A stretch of DNA of 35,911 bases from Spirochaetota bacterium (GTDB lineage Bacteria > Spirochaetota > UBA4802 > JAFGJZ01), in assembly GCA_023396615.1 (NCBI GenBank), contig JAEWVM010000072.1, positions 1 to 35,911 on the forward strand, given 5' to 3'. The position numbers and the translations under genes are program-made. The notes beneath the pieces are model-generated. The model had not been told where the DNA came from, did not search any database, and was given only the letters and a program-made list of their open reading frames with translations. Shown here one piece after another: positions 16,181 to 23,411 of this stretch; the stretch's first letter is position 1; each line of letters begins with the position of its first letter.

Positions 16181-16681
16181 TTACGAAAGGAGCTTAACGA
16201 CAGGCGCGTAATCAGGCTCCTGTGCAATCTCGGGAACCTGCTCGGTATAAATTATTTTTCCGGTTTCATCAATCACTATAACCGCACGGGAAAATATTCC
16301 GGCAAGCGGACCGTCTATAATTCGTACGCCGTAATCTTCGCCGAATTTTCTGACGCGCATTTCACTGAGAGAAATTACATTATTCAGTCCCTCGGCACCG
16401 CAGAAACGCTGGTGTGCAAACGGAAGATCAACAGAAATACAAAGAACAACCGTGTTTTTCATTTTATCAAGTTCTGAGTTGAATCGTCTAACTGATGTCG
16501 CGCAGACACCCGTGTCAACACTCGGGAAAATATTCATGACAATACGCTTTCCGCTGAAATCCTTGAGAGAAACATCTGAAAGATCCGTTTTGGTGAGTAA
16601 AAAATCTTTAGCTTGCGAACCGGTTTCAGGAAGATTTCCGAATGTGTTTATAGTATTACCTTTTAAAGTTATTTTAGCCAT
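16181..16681 (-). CDS. tpx: Thiol peroxidase (Tpx-type peroxiredoxin)
   Basis: Tpx reduces hydrogen peroxide and alkyl hydroperoxides using thioredoxin. The 166-aa protein starts with the family's ITLKGNxI pattern. It carries the peroxidatic cysteine in PSVDTGVCATSVRRFN (C60) and the resolving cysteine at C94 (QRFCGAEGL), the same two positions as in E. coli Tpx (61 and 95). The ATG at 16681 has GGAGG 4 nt upstream. It would protect an anaerobe from oxygen exposure. It is divergent from the metal-uptake operon, with a long shared intergenic region. Confidence 0.96.
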   Translation of the reverse strand: MAKITLKGNTINTFGNLPETGSQAKDFLLTKTDLSDVSLKDFSGKRIVMNIFPSVDTGVCATSVRRFNSELDKMKNTVVLCISVDLPFAHQRFCGAEGLNNVISLSEMRVRKFGEDYGVRIIDGPLAGIFSRAVIVIDETGKIIYTEQVPEIAQEPDYAPVVKLLS

Positions 16682-16866
16682 ATAGCCTCCGATATGAAAA
16701 GAATACGTTTATGTAATTCTTATTATACCGTATTAATGACAATTTTCCAGAAAATAATAATTATTTAGTCTTCAGCAATATTCAACTATCAACAAACACA
16801 GATTAGTAACACATTCCGAATGCATCGATTTCAACAAATCCTCAAAACCCGCACAACATATATGAA

Positions 16867-16914
16867 CATAAGCGAACTCAAACTGTTTCACATTTGTAAA
16901 CTTGTTCGCTTATG
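16867..16914. repeat. Upstream inverted pair of the operator motif
   Basis: CATAAGCGAAC at 16867-16877 and its exact reverse complement at 16904-16914, 37 nt apart centre to centre. The same 11-bp word recurs in the downstream array at 16941-16981. This is a likely regulatory element in the 355-nt space between tpx and the metal-uptake operon. The rest of that space (16682-16866) shows nothing clear apart from a 9/11 match to the motif at 16703-16713, close to the tpx start. Confidence 0.65.
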
Positions 16915-16936
16915 ATAACTTAAGAACCGGTTTATA

Positions 16937-16967
16937 TTGACATAAACGAACATAAGCAAACTATAGC
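16937..16967 (+). promoter_or_regulatory. Promoter of the eight-gene metal operon, overlapped by the operator array
   Basis: A consensus -35 TTGACA at 16937-16942 shares its last two bases with the first repeat of the array. A -10-like TATAGC lies at 16962-16967, 19 nt further on (a long spacer; CTATAG gives 18). Operator repeats fill the spacer, so a bound regulator would block RNA polymerase. Confidence 0.5.
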
Positions 16968-16990
16968 AATCATAAACGAGCTATCAATTA
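16941..16990 (+). repeat. 10-bp-period tandem operator array
   Basis: Five consecutive 10-nt blocks begin at 16941, 16951, 16961, 16971 and 16981. Blocks 1, 2 and 4 read CATAAACGAA, CATAAGCAAA and CATAAACGAG, each followed by C (core CATAARCRARC). Blocks 3 and 5 (CTATAGCAAT, CTATCAATTA) are degenerate. The strict 10-bp spacing puts every copy on the same face of the helix. A further partial inverted copy (GTTCGTTT) is at 16997-17004. I infer the binding site of the excisionase-HTH regulator encoded at the far end of the locus. Confidence 0.75.
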
Positions 16991-17036
16991 AACAAAGTTC
17001 GTTTCAATGAAGCGGCAAACCGCTCAGCAGAGGTGT

Positions 17037-18017
17037 ATGAAACTGTTTATTTGGATTTGCATTTTCCTACTTTCATCCTCAGCAGCTCTCCTTGTAGGGA
17101 AATATCCCGTAAGTTTCGTATCTCTTATAAACGGAAACGGAGCATCACCTGAAGAATTAAACACCTTTAAAATGATACTGATAAATTCAAGGCTTCCAAG
17201 AATTTTATCCGCACTTCTCATCGGAGGATGCCTCTCTGCAGCAGGAGCAGTCTATCAGGGAATTTTCCGGAACCCGATGGTTTCACCGGATATGCTCGGA
17301 GCATCATCCGGGTCAGCGTTCGGAGCGGCTCTCGGAATATTATTTGGTTTTTCAATCAAAGGAGTTGAAGCCCTCTCCTTTCTTACAGGGATCAGCGCAG
17401 TTGCGATAACATGGCTAATTTCATCAACCGTATCAAAAGCCCGCTCCTCTCTTGTTTTAATTCTCTCGGGAATTCTGGTATCAACAGTTTTTACGTCTCT
17501 TCTTTCTTTAGTAAAATTCACAGCAGATCCATACAGCAAACTTCCGGACATTACATTCTGGCTTCTGGGAAATCTATCTGCCGTAAGTCTATCCGATACT
17601 ATTTTCGTTTCAGGCTGTGCTCTTATCGGATTTATTCCGCTGTTTCTGATCAGATGGAAAATAAATATTCTCTCGCTAAGCGAAGACGAAGCACGGGCGC
17701 TCGGTATGAATACCACGGCTTACCGGATTTTAATCATAGCATGCGCCACGCTTATGACATCAGCGGCCGTTTCCGTATGCGGTCTTATCGGATGGGTCGG
17801 ACTTGTTGTTCCGCACATAGTCAGAATGATATTCGGTCCGGACTATAAAACTCTTGTGACCGCATCCGTGATAGTCGGAGGCATATATCTTCTGACAGTG
17901 GACACTCTTGCAAGATATGTTCTATCGATAGAAATACCGCTCGGAATTCTTACCGCAGTTATCGGTGCTCCTTTTTTCATCTACCTGATGACAAAGACAG
18001 AAAGAGGCTGGTCATGA
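17037..18017 (+). CDS. molB: BtuC/FecCD-family ABC transporter permease (MolB-like)
   Basis: Inner-membrane permease of a class II importer, ~326 aa with about ten TMs. Family marks are RLPRILSALLIGGCLSAAGAVYQGIFRNPMVSPDMLG, the GLVVPHIVRMIFGPDYK coupling-helix region and the end ETDTLAR-like segment VDTLARYVLSIEIPLGILTAVIGAPFF. Such permeases import cobalamin, ferric chelates or, in Haemophilus influenzae MolBCA, molybdate/tungstate. I name it molB-like because of the Mo/W genes downstream, not from the permease sequence. I chose the ATG at 17037 because GAGGTG precedes it closely; an in-frame ATG at 17007 lacks a ribosome binding site. The stop overlaps the ATPase start (ATGA). Confidence 0.85.
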   Translation: MKLFIWICIFLLSSSAALLVGKYPVSFVSLINGNGASPEELNTFKMILINSRLPRILSALLIGGCLSAAGAVYQGIFRNPMVSPDMLGASSGSAFGAALGILFGFSIKGVEALSFLTGISAVAITWLISSTVSKARSSLVLILSGILVSTVFTSLLSLVKFTADPYSKLPDITFWLLGNLSAVSLSDTIFVSGCALIGFIPLFLIRWKINILSLSEDEARALGMNTTAYRILIIACATLMTSAAVSVCGLIGWVGLVVPHIVRMIFGPDYKTLVTASVIVGGIYLLTVDTLARYVLSIEIPLGILTAVIGAPFFIYLMTKTERGWS

Positions 18018-18811
18018 TTCTTGAAACCAAAAATCTTTCATGCGGATATTCAGGAAAAGCTCTAATTAAAAATGTTAATCTGAAAATTTCTTCAGGAGAA
18101 ACTGTTTCTCTTCTCGGCCCGAACGGCGTCGGCAAAACAACTCTGTTTAAAACTCTTCTTGGATTATTAAAACCGGTTAACGGATCCGTCCTTATTGATG
18201 ACGAAAACCTCGATAGCATGAGCGCATTTTCACGTGCTTCATCCATTGCCTATGTACCGCAGGCAACAGAAGTATTTTTTCCATACAAAGCCGAAGAAAT
18301 CGTGATGATGGGAAGAGCACCGCATATCGGATTCTTCGGAACACCTTCAAAAAACGATTATAAACATGTCGATGAAGCACTGACAACACTCTCAATTCAA
18401 CCGCTTGCAAAGCGCGTTTTCACGGAACTCAGCTCCGGAGAAAAACAGCTCGTTCTGATTGCAAGAGCAATAGCTCAGCAGTCCGGATTTCTGATACTCG
18501 ACGAACCCACATCCAATCTTGATTTCGGAAACCAATCATATGTAATCTCCGAAATAAAAAAACTCAGCGCACACGGAATCGGCATAATTATGACAACACA
18601 TCATCCGAATCACGTTTTCGAATCTGAAGGAAATGTAATTCTAATAGATAATCAAAGAAATATCCGCATCGGAGAAAGCAAAGAAATTATGACAAAAGAA
18701 AACTTAAGAACAGTTTACGGCATCAATGTTGAAATAGCGACACATGAATCCGAGCACGGAAGCAAACACTGTTACTGCGTGCCTGTCGGATGCAAAAGGA
18801 GCACAATATGA
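18014..18811 (+). CDS. molC: ABC transporter ATPase (MolC/FepC/BtuD-like) with a His/Cys-rich tail
   Basis: The 265-aa ATPase energises the permease upstream. All motifs are intact: Walker A GPNGVGKTT, Q-loop YVPQATE, signature LSSGEKQ, Walker B LILDEPTSNLD and H-loop MTTHHPNH. It matches the FecCD-associated ATPase family in length and in the ETKNLSCGYSGKALIKNVNL opening. Unusual is the last ~22 residues, where ATHESEHGSKHCYCVPVGCK packs three His and three Cys into a short tail. Family members often end without such a cluster, and it could bind a metal. The start overlaps the permease stop, and the stop overlaps the next gene by 4 nt. Confidence 0.92.
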   Translation: MILETKNLSCGYSGKALIKNVNLKISSGETVSLLGPNGVGKTTLFKTLLGLLKPVNGSVLIDDENLDSMSAFSRASSIAYVPQATEVFFPYKAEEIVMMGRAPHIGFFGTPSKNDYKHVDEALTTLSIQPLAKRVFTELSSGEKQLVLIARAIAQQSGFLILDEPTSNLDFGNQSYVISEIKKLSAHGIGIIMTTHHPNHVFESEGNVILIDNQRNIRIGESKEIMTKENLRTVYGINVEIATHESEHGSKHCYCVPVGCKRSTI

Positions 18812-19926
18812 AGAAATCAGCAATAACCTTGATTCTTTTTTGTGCGGCTTTAACCGCCTGCGGAAATTTTTCAGGAGAAATTTCCGGCAAACGAGAATTC
18901 ACAGACATGGCAGACAGAAAAATTCTCGTGTCTGAGAATGTGACTAAAATTTTTTCAACCTCCCCCATGGGAACAACTCTCGCATACAGTTTCGATCCCG
19001 AACTTTTAATCGGATGGAACTACAAAGTCAACAAAGAAGATTCTGAATACATGAATGAAAAATACCGCGAACTTCCTGAACTCGGAGGATGGTTCGGAAA
19101 ATCTGCGGGGGTGAATCTCGAGATAATCGCGGCGGCAAAACCCGATTTAATAATCAGTCTATCAACATCATCCGACGGTTTTGAAAAAGACAAATCACTT
19201 ACAATCAGTTCAAAAACCGGAATACCGGTCGCGGTATTCAACATGAAAACAGTTGAAGATATTCCTGCAGTTTTCGAAGCCATGGGCGAACTGACAGGAA
19301 ACAAAAAACGTGCTGATATCCTAAAAGCATATACTCAAAGAATAATCAACCGCGCGAAAAAAATATCAGCATCAGCACCGGAACAACGCAAAGTCCGCGT
19401 TTATTACGCCGAGGGTTTAAAAGGTTTGAATACCGAACCCGATCAGTCAATGCACTCAGAACTCATCAAATTCTGCGGCGGTCACAATGTCGCCCAAATC
19501 AAAGAAAATGACATGGGCGGATACGGAAACACTCCCGTTTCGATGGAACAGGTCGTAGTTTGGAATCCTGAAATTATTCTGATATCTGATTATCTCGGAA
19601 AAGACGGCGGAATGAAAGGATGGAACGACATCATCAACAACAATCCTCTATGGAACAAAATTGACGCTGTCCGAAACGGAAAAGTATATATTGTTCCGCG
19701 CTCTCCTTTTCAATGGATAGACCGTCCGCCTTCAGTCAACCGCATTGCCGGTTTAATCTGGCTTCCTTATATTTTTTATCCCGATCTGTGCAGTTATGAC
19801 ATCAAAAATGAAATTAAGGAATTCTATTCAATCTTCTACGGAAAGAAACTCAGCGATACCGAAGCAGAGGAACTCTTATCCGCAAACATCTACAGCAAAA
19901 AAACAAAAAGGAATATAGAGAGGTAA
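18808..19926 (+). CDS. molA: ABC transporter substrate-binding lipoprotein, TroA/BtuF type (MolA-like)
   Basis: The ~372-aa protein has a lipoprotein signal with Cys at residue 18 (ALTAC). It has the two-lobed TroA-type fold: RKILVSENVTKIFSTSPMGTTLAYS, then EIIAAAKPDLIISLS in the N-lobe, a long linking helix near the EAMGELTGNKKRADILKAY segment, and a C-lobe with PVSMEQVVVWNPEIILISDYLG and NPLWNKIDAVRNGKVYIVP. It delivers substrate to the permease. The PDLII and NPEIILISD signatures are shared by siderophore, cobalamin and molybdate binders, so the ligand cannot be read directly. The ATG at 18808 has AAAAGGA 7 nt upstream; six extra upstream residues are possible but unlikely. Confidence 0.9.
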   Translation: MKKSAITLILFCAALTACGNFSGEISGKREFTDMADRKILVSENVTKIFSTSPMGTTLAYSFDPELLIGWNYKVNKEDSEYMNEKYRELPELGGWFGKSAGVNLEIIAAAKPDLIISLSTSSDGFEKDKSLTISSKTGIPVAVFNMKTVEDIPAVFEAMGELTGNKKRADILKAYTQRIINRAKKISASAPEQRKVRVYYAEGLKGLNTEPDQSMHSELIKFCGGHNVAQIKENDMGGYGNTPVSMEQVVVWNPEIILISDYLGKDGGMKGWNDIINNNPLWNKIDAVRNGKVYIVPRSPFQWIDRPPSVNRIAGLIWLPYIFYPDLCSYDIKNEIKEFYSIFYGKKLSDTEAEELLSANIYSKKTKRNIER

Positions 19927-19929
19927 AAC

Positions 19930-22290
19930 ATGAAACGAAAACTGATTTATTTGGTTTCCGCTATCCTTATCACCGCATCTCAAATAGATGCACAAACAGA
20001 GGATAAAAAAACAGCGGAATCAGGATCGAAAGAAAAAGTAAAAAAATTTGAAGCAGGAGAAATCGTCATAAGCGGAAAAAAAATTCCGGCTATCGACAAA
20101 GCTTCAACACAAAGCGTTATATCATCAAAAGATATAGACGCGCATAATGACAAGAACCTTGCAGACACGCTTCAGCTTATTCCCGGCATGTCGACCTATC
20201 AGCACGGAAAGGGACATATTCGCTACAGAATGCGCGGATTCGAAATGCCGTATGTGGCTCTTCTTGTAGACGGGATTCCAGTCTCCGATGTGTACGAAGC
20301 AAATGTCGACATTTCAAAGATTCCGGTTATGAATGCATCCGAAATAATCATAAACAGAGGAACATGTTCAGCTCTTTACGGAACAATGGGCAGCGTCGGA
20401 TCAATAAACATCATCACCAAAAAACCGGTTGAACTCTATGCAAAAGGCAGTGCCGAGTACGGATCAAACGGAGACTTCACTTTTAACGGCGCTCACGGAA
20501 ATACTATCGGCGGATTTTACTACTGGCTCACAGGAACAGTAGAAAGACAATCCCCCTACGAAGTATCCGGGAAGCTGACTAAAAGCGAACGGAAAAAATG
20601 GGTCAACAAATTCATGCCGGATTCTGGCCTGGGATACACAACCGACTTGTCGGGCATATCATCTGACACATATCTTAACGATACAAGCGAGTGGCCGCAC
20701 CAAGAGATGTTTAAATACGGAATATCCGGCAAAACCGGCTACGAAATTAATGACGATATTGAAGCAGGTATTTCTTCAAATTTCAATTACAGCATAGCAG
20801 ATAGATACAGCGTATCACTTTCAAACACTGAGGAATTTTCAAAACATACATGGCCGGGTTCCGATCCGAAGATGTCTCTGAGCAGTAACTCTTTCAGCTG
20901 GAAAAAAATTTATTCCGTCAACGCCGCGCCGTATATTCAGGTTAAGGGAGATAAAGCCAGATTGAAGGCAAACATTTTCTACACTCACAATTATGAATAT
21001 CTTGATGGATATCAGGACGAAGACGAAACCATTCCGGTTAGAGGATGGGGAGGAGCTCATTCAAACTGGCAGAATACCTCATCAGGATTTAATATCTTTC
21101 CGTCATACTCATTAACAGAATGGAACACTCTAAACACCTCCTTACTATTCAGATGGGATAAACATCTTGAAAGAGTGCAGGCTGACAGTGATTTCGTCGG
21201 TAAGGGAGCAGACGGAGGAGGAGCAGATGCGGCATTCGCTCTTGCCGGTAATTCGTGGTTTGACACCAAACTTATGGAAGGAAAACAAATTACAGTCGCT
21301 GTAGAGGATGAAATTGATTTCTACGAACTTGCACAAATACCTGCGGAGGTAAGCATCGGAATTTCGTATGACGCACAAAAACTCACCAAATTCAAGTCAC
21401 GTTCCCAGATAATGAGCATGGGACGCGTTTCACAATACGGCGATTCGATGGAAGATCAGTATATAGCAGATAGTGATTCAAAAATATGGGGAACCCGTGA
21501 TTCTTTCAGCCCTGTTTTAGGTGCTGCATTTGAACCAATGAAAGACTTTCTTCTTTTGAGATCATCAATATCTCAAAAAACAAAACTTCCGACGATGTCG
21601 CAATATGCAAACGTATATGAAGACACTGACGAAGGGTTAAAACCTGAGAAATCTTTAAACATCAACACCGGATTTGAATTCTTTTTTATTCAAAAAACCA
21701 TCAGCCTGAGGACAGATTATTTCTACAGCAGATTCAAGGACAAACTTGCTACAATCTATGATGCAGATGATCCGTCCGTAAAAAAATATACTAATATAAA
21801 AGGTGAAACTCATCAGGGCATAGAACTTATAGTAGACGGTACTTTTGCAGAAATCGCGGATATAATGGATATTTCATCAAGCTTCTCATACACCTACCTC
21901 AGAGTCAGAAATCTCGACACAGGTGAAGATGATTCAACAATCAACAAAGGAGAAAAAATTGCAGATATACCGGAACATCAGCTGACACTTGACCTCCGCT
22001 TTGAATTTAAATCAAAGACATCAGTTGACATATTCGGAAGTTATACTGCAAACGCTGTTAAATATGCAATGAAAAGTAATCCTTCGTCAACAGACGAATT
22101 TTCAACAAGTTATTACAAAACAGTCAAACTTCATGACCCTTTGATGCTGAACATGAAAATTTCTCAAAAATTTCTCAATCACTATGAAGGATACGTGATG
22201 TGCAAAAATATCCTCGATGACTATGCAGCGGATCCCTTCAATCCGGGACCGGGAAGAACATTTTATTTTGGAATGAAAGGAGAACTCTGA
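19930..22290 (+). CDS. TonB-dependent outer-membrane receptor
   Basis: A 786-aa receptor with a signal peptide (about 1-21), a TonB-box-like segment (GEIVISGKK, near 43-51), a plug domain (about 55-175: STQSVISSKDIDAHNDKNLADTLQLIPG, the VDGIPVSDVY and SALYGTMGSVGSINIITKKP blocks) and a 22-strand barrel closing with NPGPGRTFYFGMKGEL. It imports a substrate across the outer membrane using the TonB/ExbBD system. It sits between the binding protein (3-nt gap) and the TrmO-FmdE fusion (1-nt gap), so its substrate is probably the one that the ABC importer carries. Plug position suggests a small ligand or metal complex. Alternatives are a siderophore, cobalamin or a catechol-type molybdate carrier. 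Confidence 0.93.
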   Translation: MKRKLIYLVSAILITASQIDAQTEDKKTAESGSKEKVKKFEAGEIVISGKKIPAIDKASTQSVISSKDIDAHNDKNLADTLQLIPGMSTYQHGKGHIRYRMRGFEMPYVALLVDGIPVSDVYEANVDISKIPVMNASEIIINRGTCSALYGTMGSVGSINIITKKPVELYAKGSAEYGSNGDFTFNGAHGNTIGGFYYWLTGTVERQSPYEVSGKLTKSERKKWVNKFMPDSGLGYTTDLSGISSDTYLNDTSEWPHQEMFKYGISGKTGYEINDDIEAGISSNFNYSIADRYSVSLSNTEEFSKHTWPGSDPKMSLSSNSFSWKKIYSVNAAPYIQVKGDKARLKANIFYTHNYEYLDGYQDEDETIPVRGWGGAHSNWQNTSSGFNIFPSYSLTEWNTLNTSLLFRWDKHLERVQADSDFVGKGADGGGADAAFALAGNSWFDTKLMEGKQITVAVEDEIDFYELAQIPAEVSIGISYDAQKLTKFKSRSQIMSMGRVSQYGDSMEDQYIADSDSKIWGTRDSFSPVLGAAFEPMKDFLLLRSSISQKTKLPTMSQYANVYEDTDEGLKPEKSLNINTGFEFFFIQKTISLRTDYFYSRFKDKLATIYDADDPSVKKYTNIKGETHQGIELIVDGTFAEIADIMDISSSFSYTYLRVRNLDTGEDDSTINKGEKIADIPEHQLTLDLRFEFKSKTSVDIFGSYTANAVKYAMKSNPSSTDEFSTSYYKTVKLHDPLMLNMKISQKFLNHYEGYVMCKNILDDYAADPFNPGPGRTFYFGMKGEL

Positions 22291-22291
22291 T

Positions 22292-23131
22292 ATGGAAACA
22301 ACTTATACCGTTAAATCAATCGGTTCAGTTAGCACAAAATACAGGAAATTCAATGATAAGTGCGATTATCAAAATGACATAAACAAAATCATCATTGATG
22401 AACAATATGAAGAAGGCCTTCTTGGAACAGAATTGTTTTCAAATCTCTTCTGCATCTACTATCAACACCTTCAGGAAGACTGGAAAACTTTTGCTGGATA
22501 TTCCGAAAACGAGCAAATACTCAAACTTCCTCTTACGAGGGAGCCGACATGCAGAGGAATTTTTTCAAAACGTTCACCTGCAAGACCGGCTAAACTCGGT
22601 TCATGCATCGTCACTCTTGTTAAAAGAGAAGGCCGCGTTCTATTCGTAAAAGGTTTAGATGCACTTGACGGATCACCGATCATAGACCTGAAGCCGTATG
22701 TTCCTCAGTTCGATGCTTTTCCGCTCGCAACAGCGCCGATGCACTGGTGCGTATCACAGACTGAAATGCTTCACTCTTCCCGCTCGATTCACTGGGATAT
22801 GGTGAACGTAACCATGACTCTCGGATTGCGCGCCGGAATCAAAGCGATGAAGCTTCTCGACATGTCGCGCGGAGACCCGTCTTCAGCATGCGTTACCGGT
22901 TCGGCGTTTTTCGCGCACGGCGTCGAAGCCGCTACAGGATGCTCAGTAATAAAAGAAACGATGCAGCTCAATGAAACAGAAGCGTCCGGCGAACAGTGGA
23001 TATTGACCTTATTCGGAAAAGCAAAGCAGGCTGAAATAATAATCCGTGATGCGGTATATTCAGGCGCGGATGAAGTTATTTCACTTGATGATGATATTCT
23101 TTTTGAGAAATGCAATGTCAAAGACATCTGA
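22292..23131 (+). CDS. TrmO-like/FmdE-like fusion protein
   Basis: The 279-aa protein joins two domains. Residues 1-145 match the TrmO/TsaA (UPF0066) family: FSKRSPARPAKLG at 91-103 and LDGSPIIDLKPYVPQFD near 125-141, compared with RSPYRPNPIGLS and DGTPVLDIKPYVPEFD in TrmO. Residues 150-279 resemble FmdE, a family linked to molybdenum enzymes (formylmethanofuran dehydrogenase operons): IHWDMVNVTMTLGLRAG at 166-182, then C200 and GCSVIKETMQL from 216. The usual FmdE GHxCPG motif is replaced by HWDMVNV, so one cysteine is missing. TrmO methylates t6A37 of tRNA with SAM, but in this operon a metal or cofactor role seems more likely. It has a good ribosome binding site (AAGGAG) inside the receptor gene's end. 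Confidence 0.8.
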   Translation: METTYTVKSIGSVSTKYRKFNDKCDYQNDINKIIIDEQYEEGLLGTELFSNLFCIYYQHLQEDWKTFAGYSENEQILKLPLTREPTCRGIFSKRSPARPAKLGSCIVTLVKREGRVLFVKGLDALDGSPIIDLKPYVPQFDAFPLATAPMHWCVSQTEMLHSSRSIHWDMVNVTMTLGLRAGIKAMKLLDMSRGDPSSACVTGSAFFAHGVEAATGCSVIKETMQLNETEASGEQWILTLFGKAKQAEIIIRDAVYSGADEVISLDDDILFEKCNVKDI

Positions 23132-23411
23132 AAACACAAAAACATATCTTGCGGCATTCTCAACACTGAGTGAAGTTAATGCCGTTAAAAGATCTTTTCC
23201 TGGAACTTTTTTCCCGATGAAACAAACTCCGTCATGCATATCGCACGGCGGATGTTCTTTCGCTCTTGAGCTAAGTCGGGATAAAGCAATTGAGGTAATA
23301 AAATCAGCCGAAGCAAAAAATATCCGATTCATTCTGTATTCAATTGAATACGGAACACGGATAAAATATACACTGATTGAAAAAAATGGCGGCGACTATG
23401 ATTTATCTTAA
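23115..23411 (+). CDS. DUF3343 putative Se/S-carrier-like protein
   Basis: This 98-aa protein fits DUF3343 (putative Se/S carrier-like): an opening TYLAAFSTLSEVNAVKRSF, then FFPMKQTPSCISHGGCSFALELSRDKAIEVI. Cys41 and Cys47 flank a Gly-Gly turn, resembling the conserved cysteine site of the family, and the ending IRFILYSIEYGT is typical. The family is often beside YedF/TusA-like proteins and class-V desulfurases in selenium and molybdenum-hydroxylase gene sets. The ATG at 23115 overlaps the fusion gene by 17 nt, and the desulfurase-like gene begins inside its end. I infer that it accepts S or Se from that enzyme. Confidence 0.8.
   Translation: MSKTSENTKTYLAAFSTLSEVNAVKRSFPGTFFPMKQTPSCISHGGCSFALELSRDKAIEVIKSAEAKNIRFILYSIEYGTRIKYTLIEKNGGDYDLS

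Noticed and set aside
16703..16713. Another operator copy controlling tpx
   Set aside because: It matches the motif at only 9 of 11 bases and lies close to the tpx start; without conservation it could be chance.
16867..16990. CRISPR-like or satellite repeat
   Set aside because: The units are 10-11 bp with no spacers of 25-40 nt, and they lie on a promoter; they behave as operator sites.
17007..22290. Reading the importer and receptor simply as an iron-siderophore or cobalamin system
   Set aside because: The families fit that reading, but no Fur box or cobalamin riboswitch was seen in the 355-nt leader. The operator motif is shared with mop, and the downstream genes point to Mo/W. I keep it as the main alternative.
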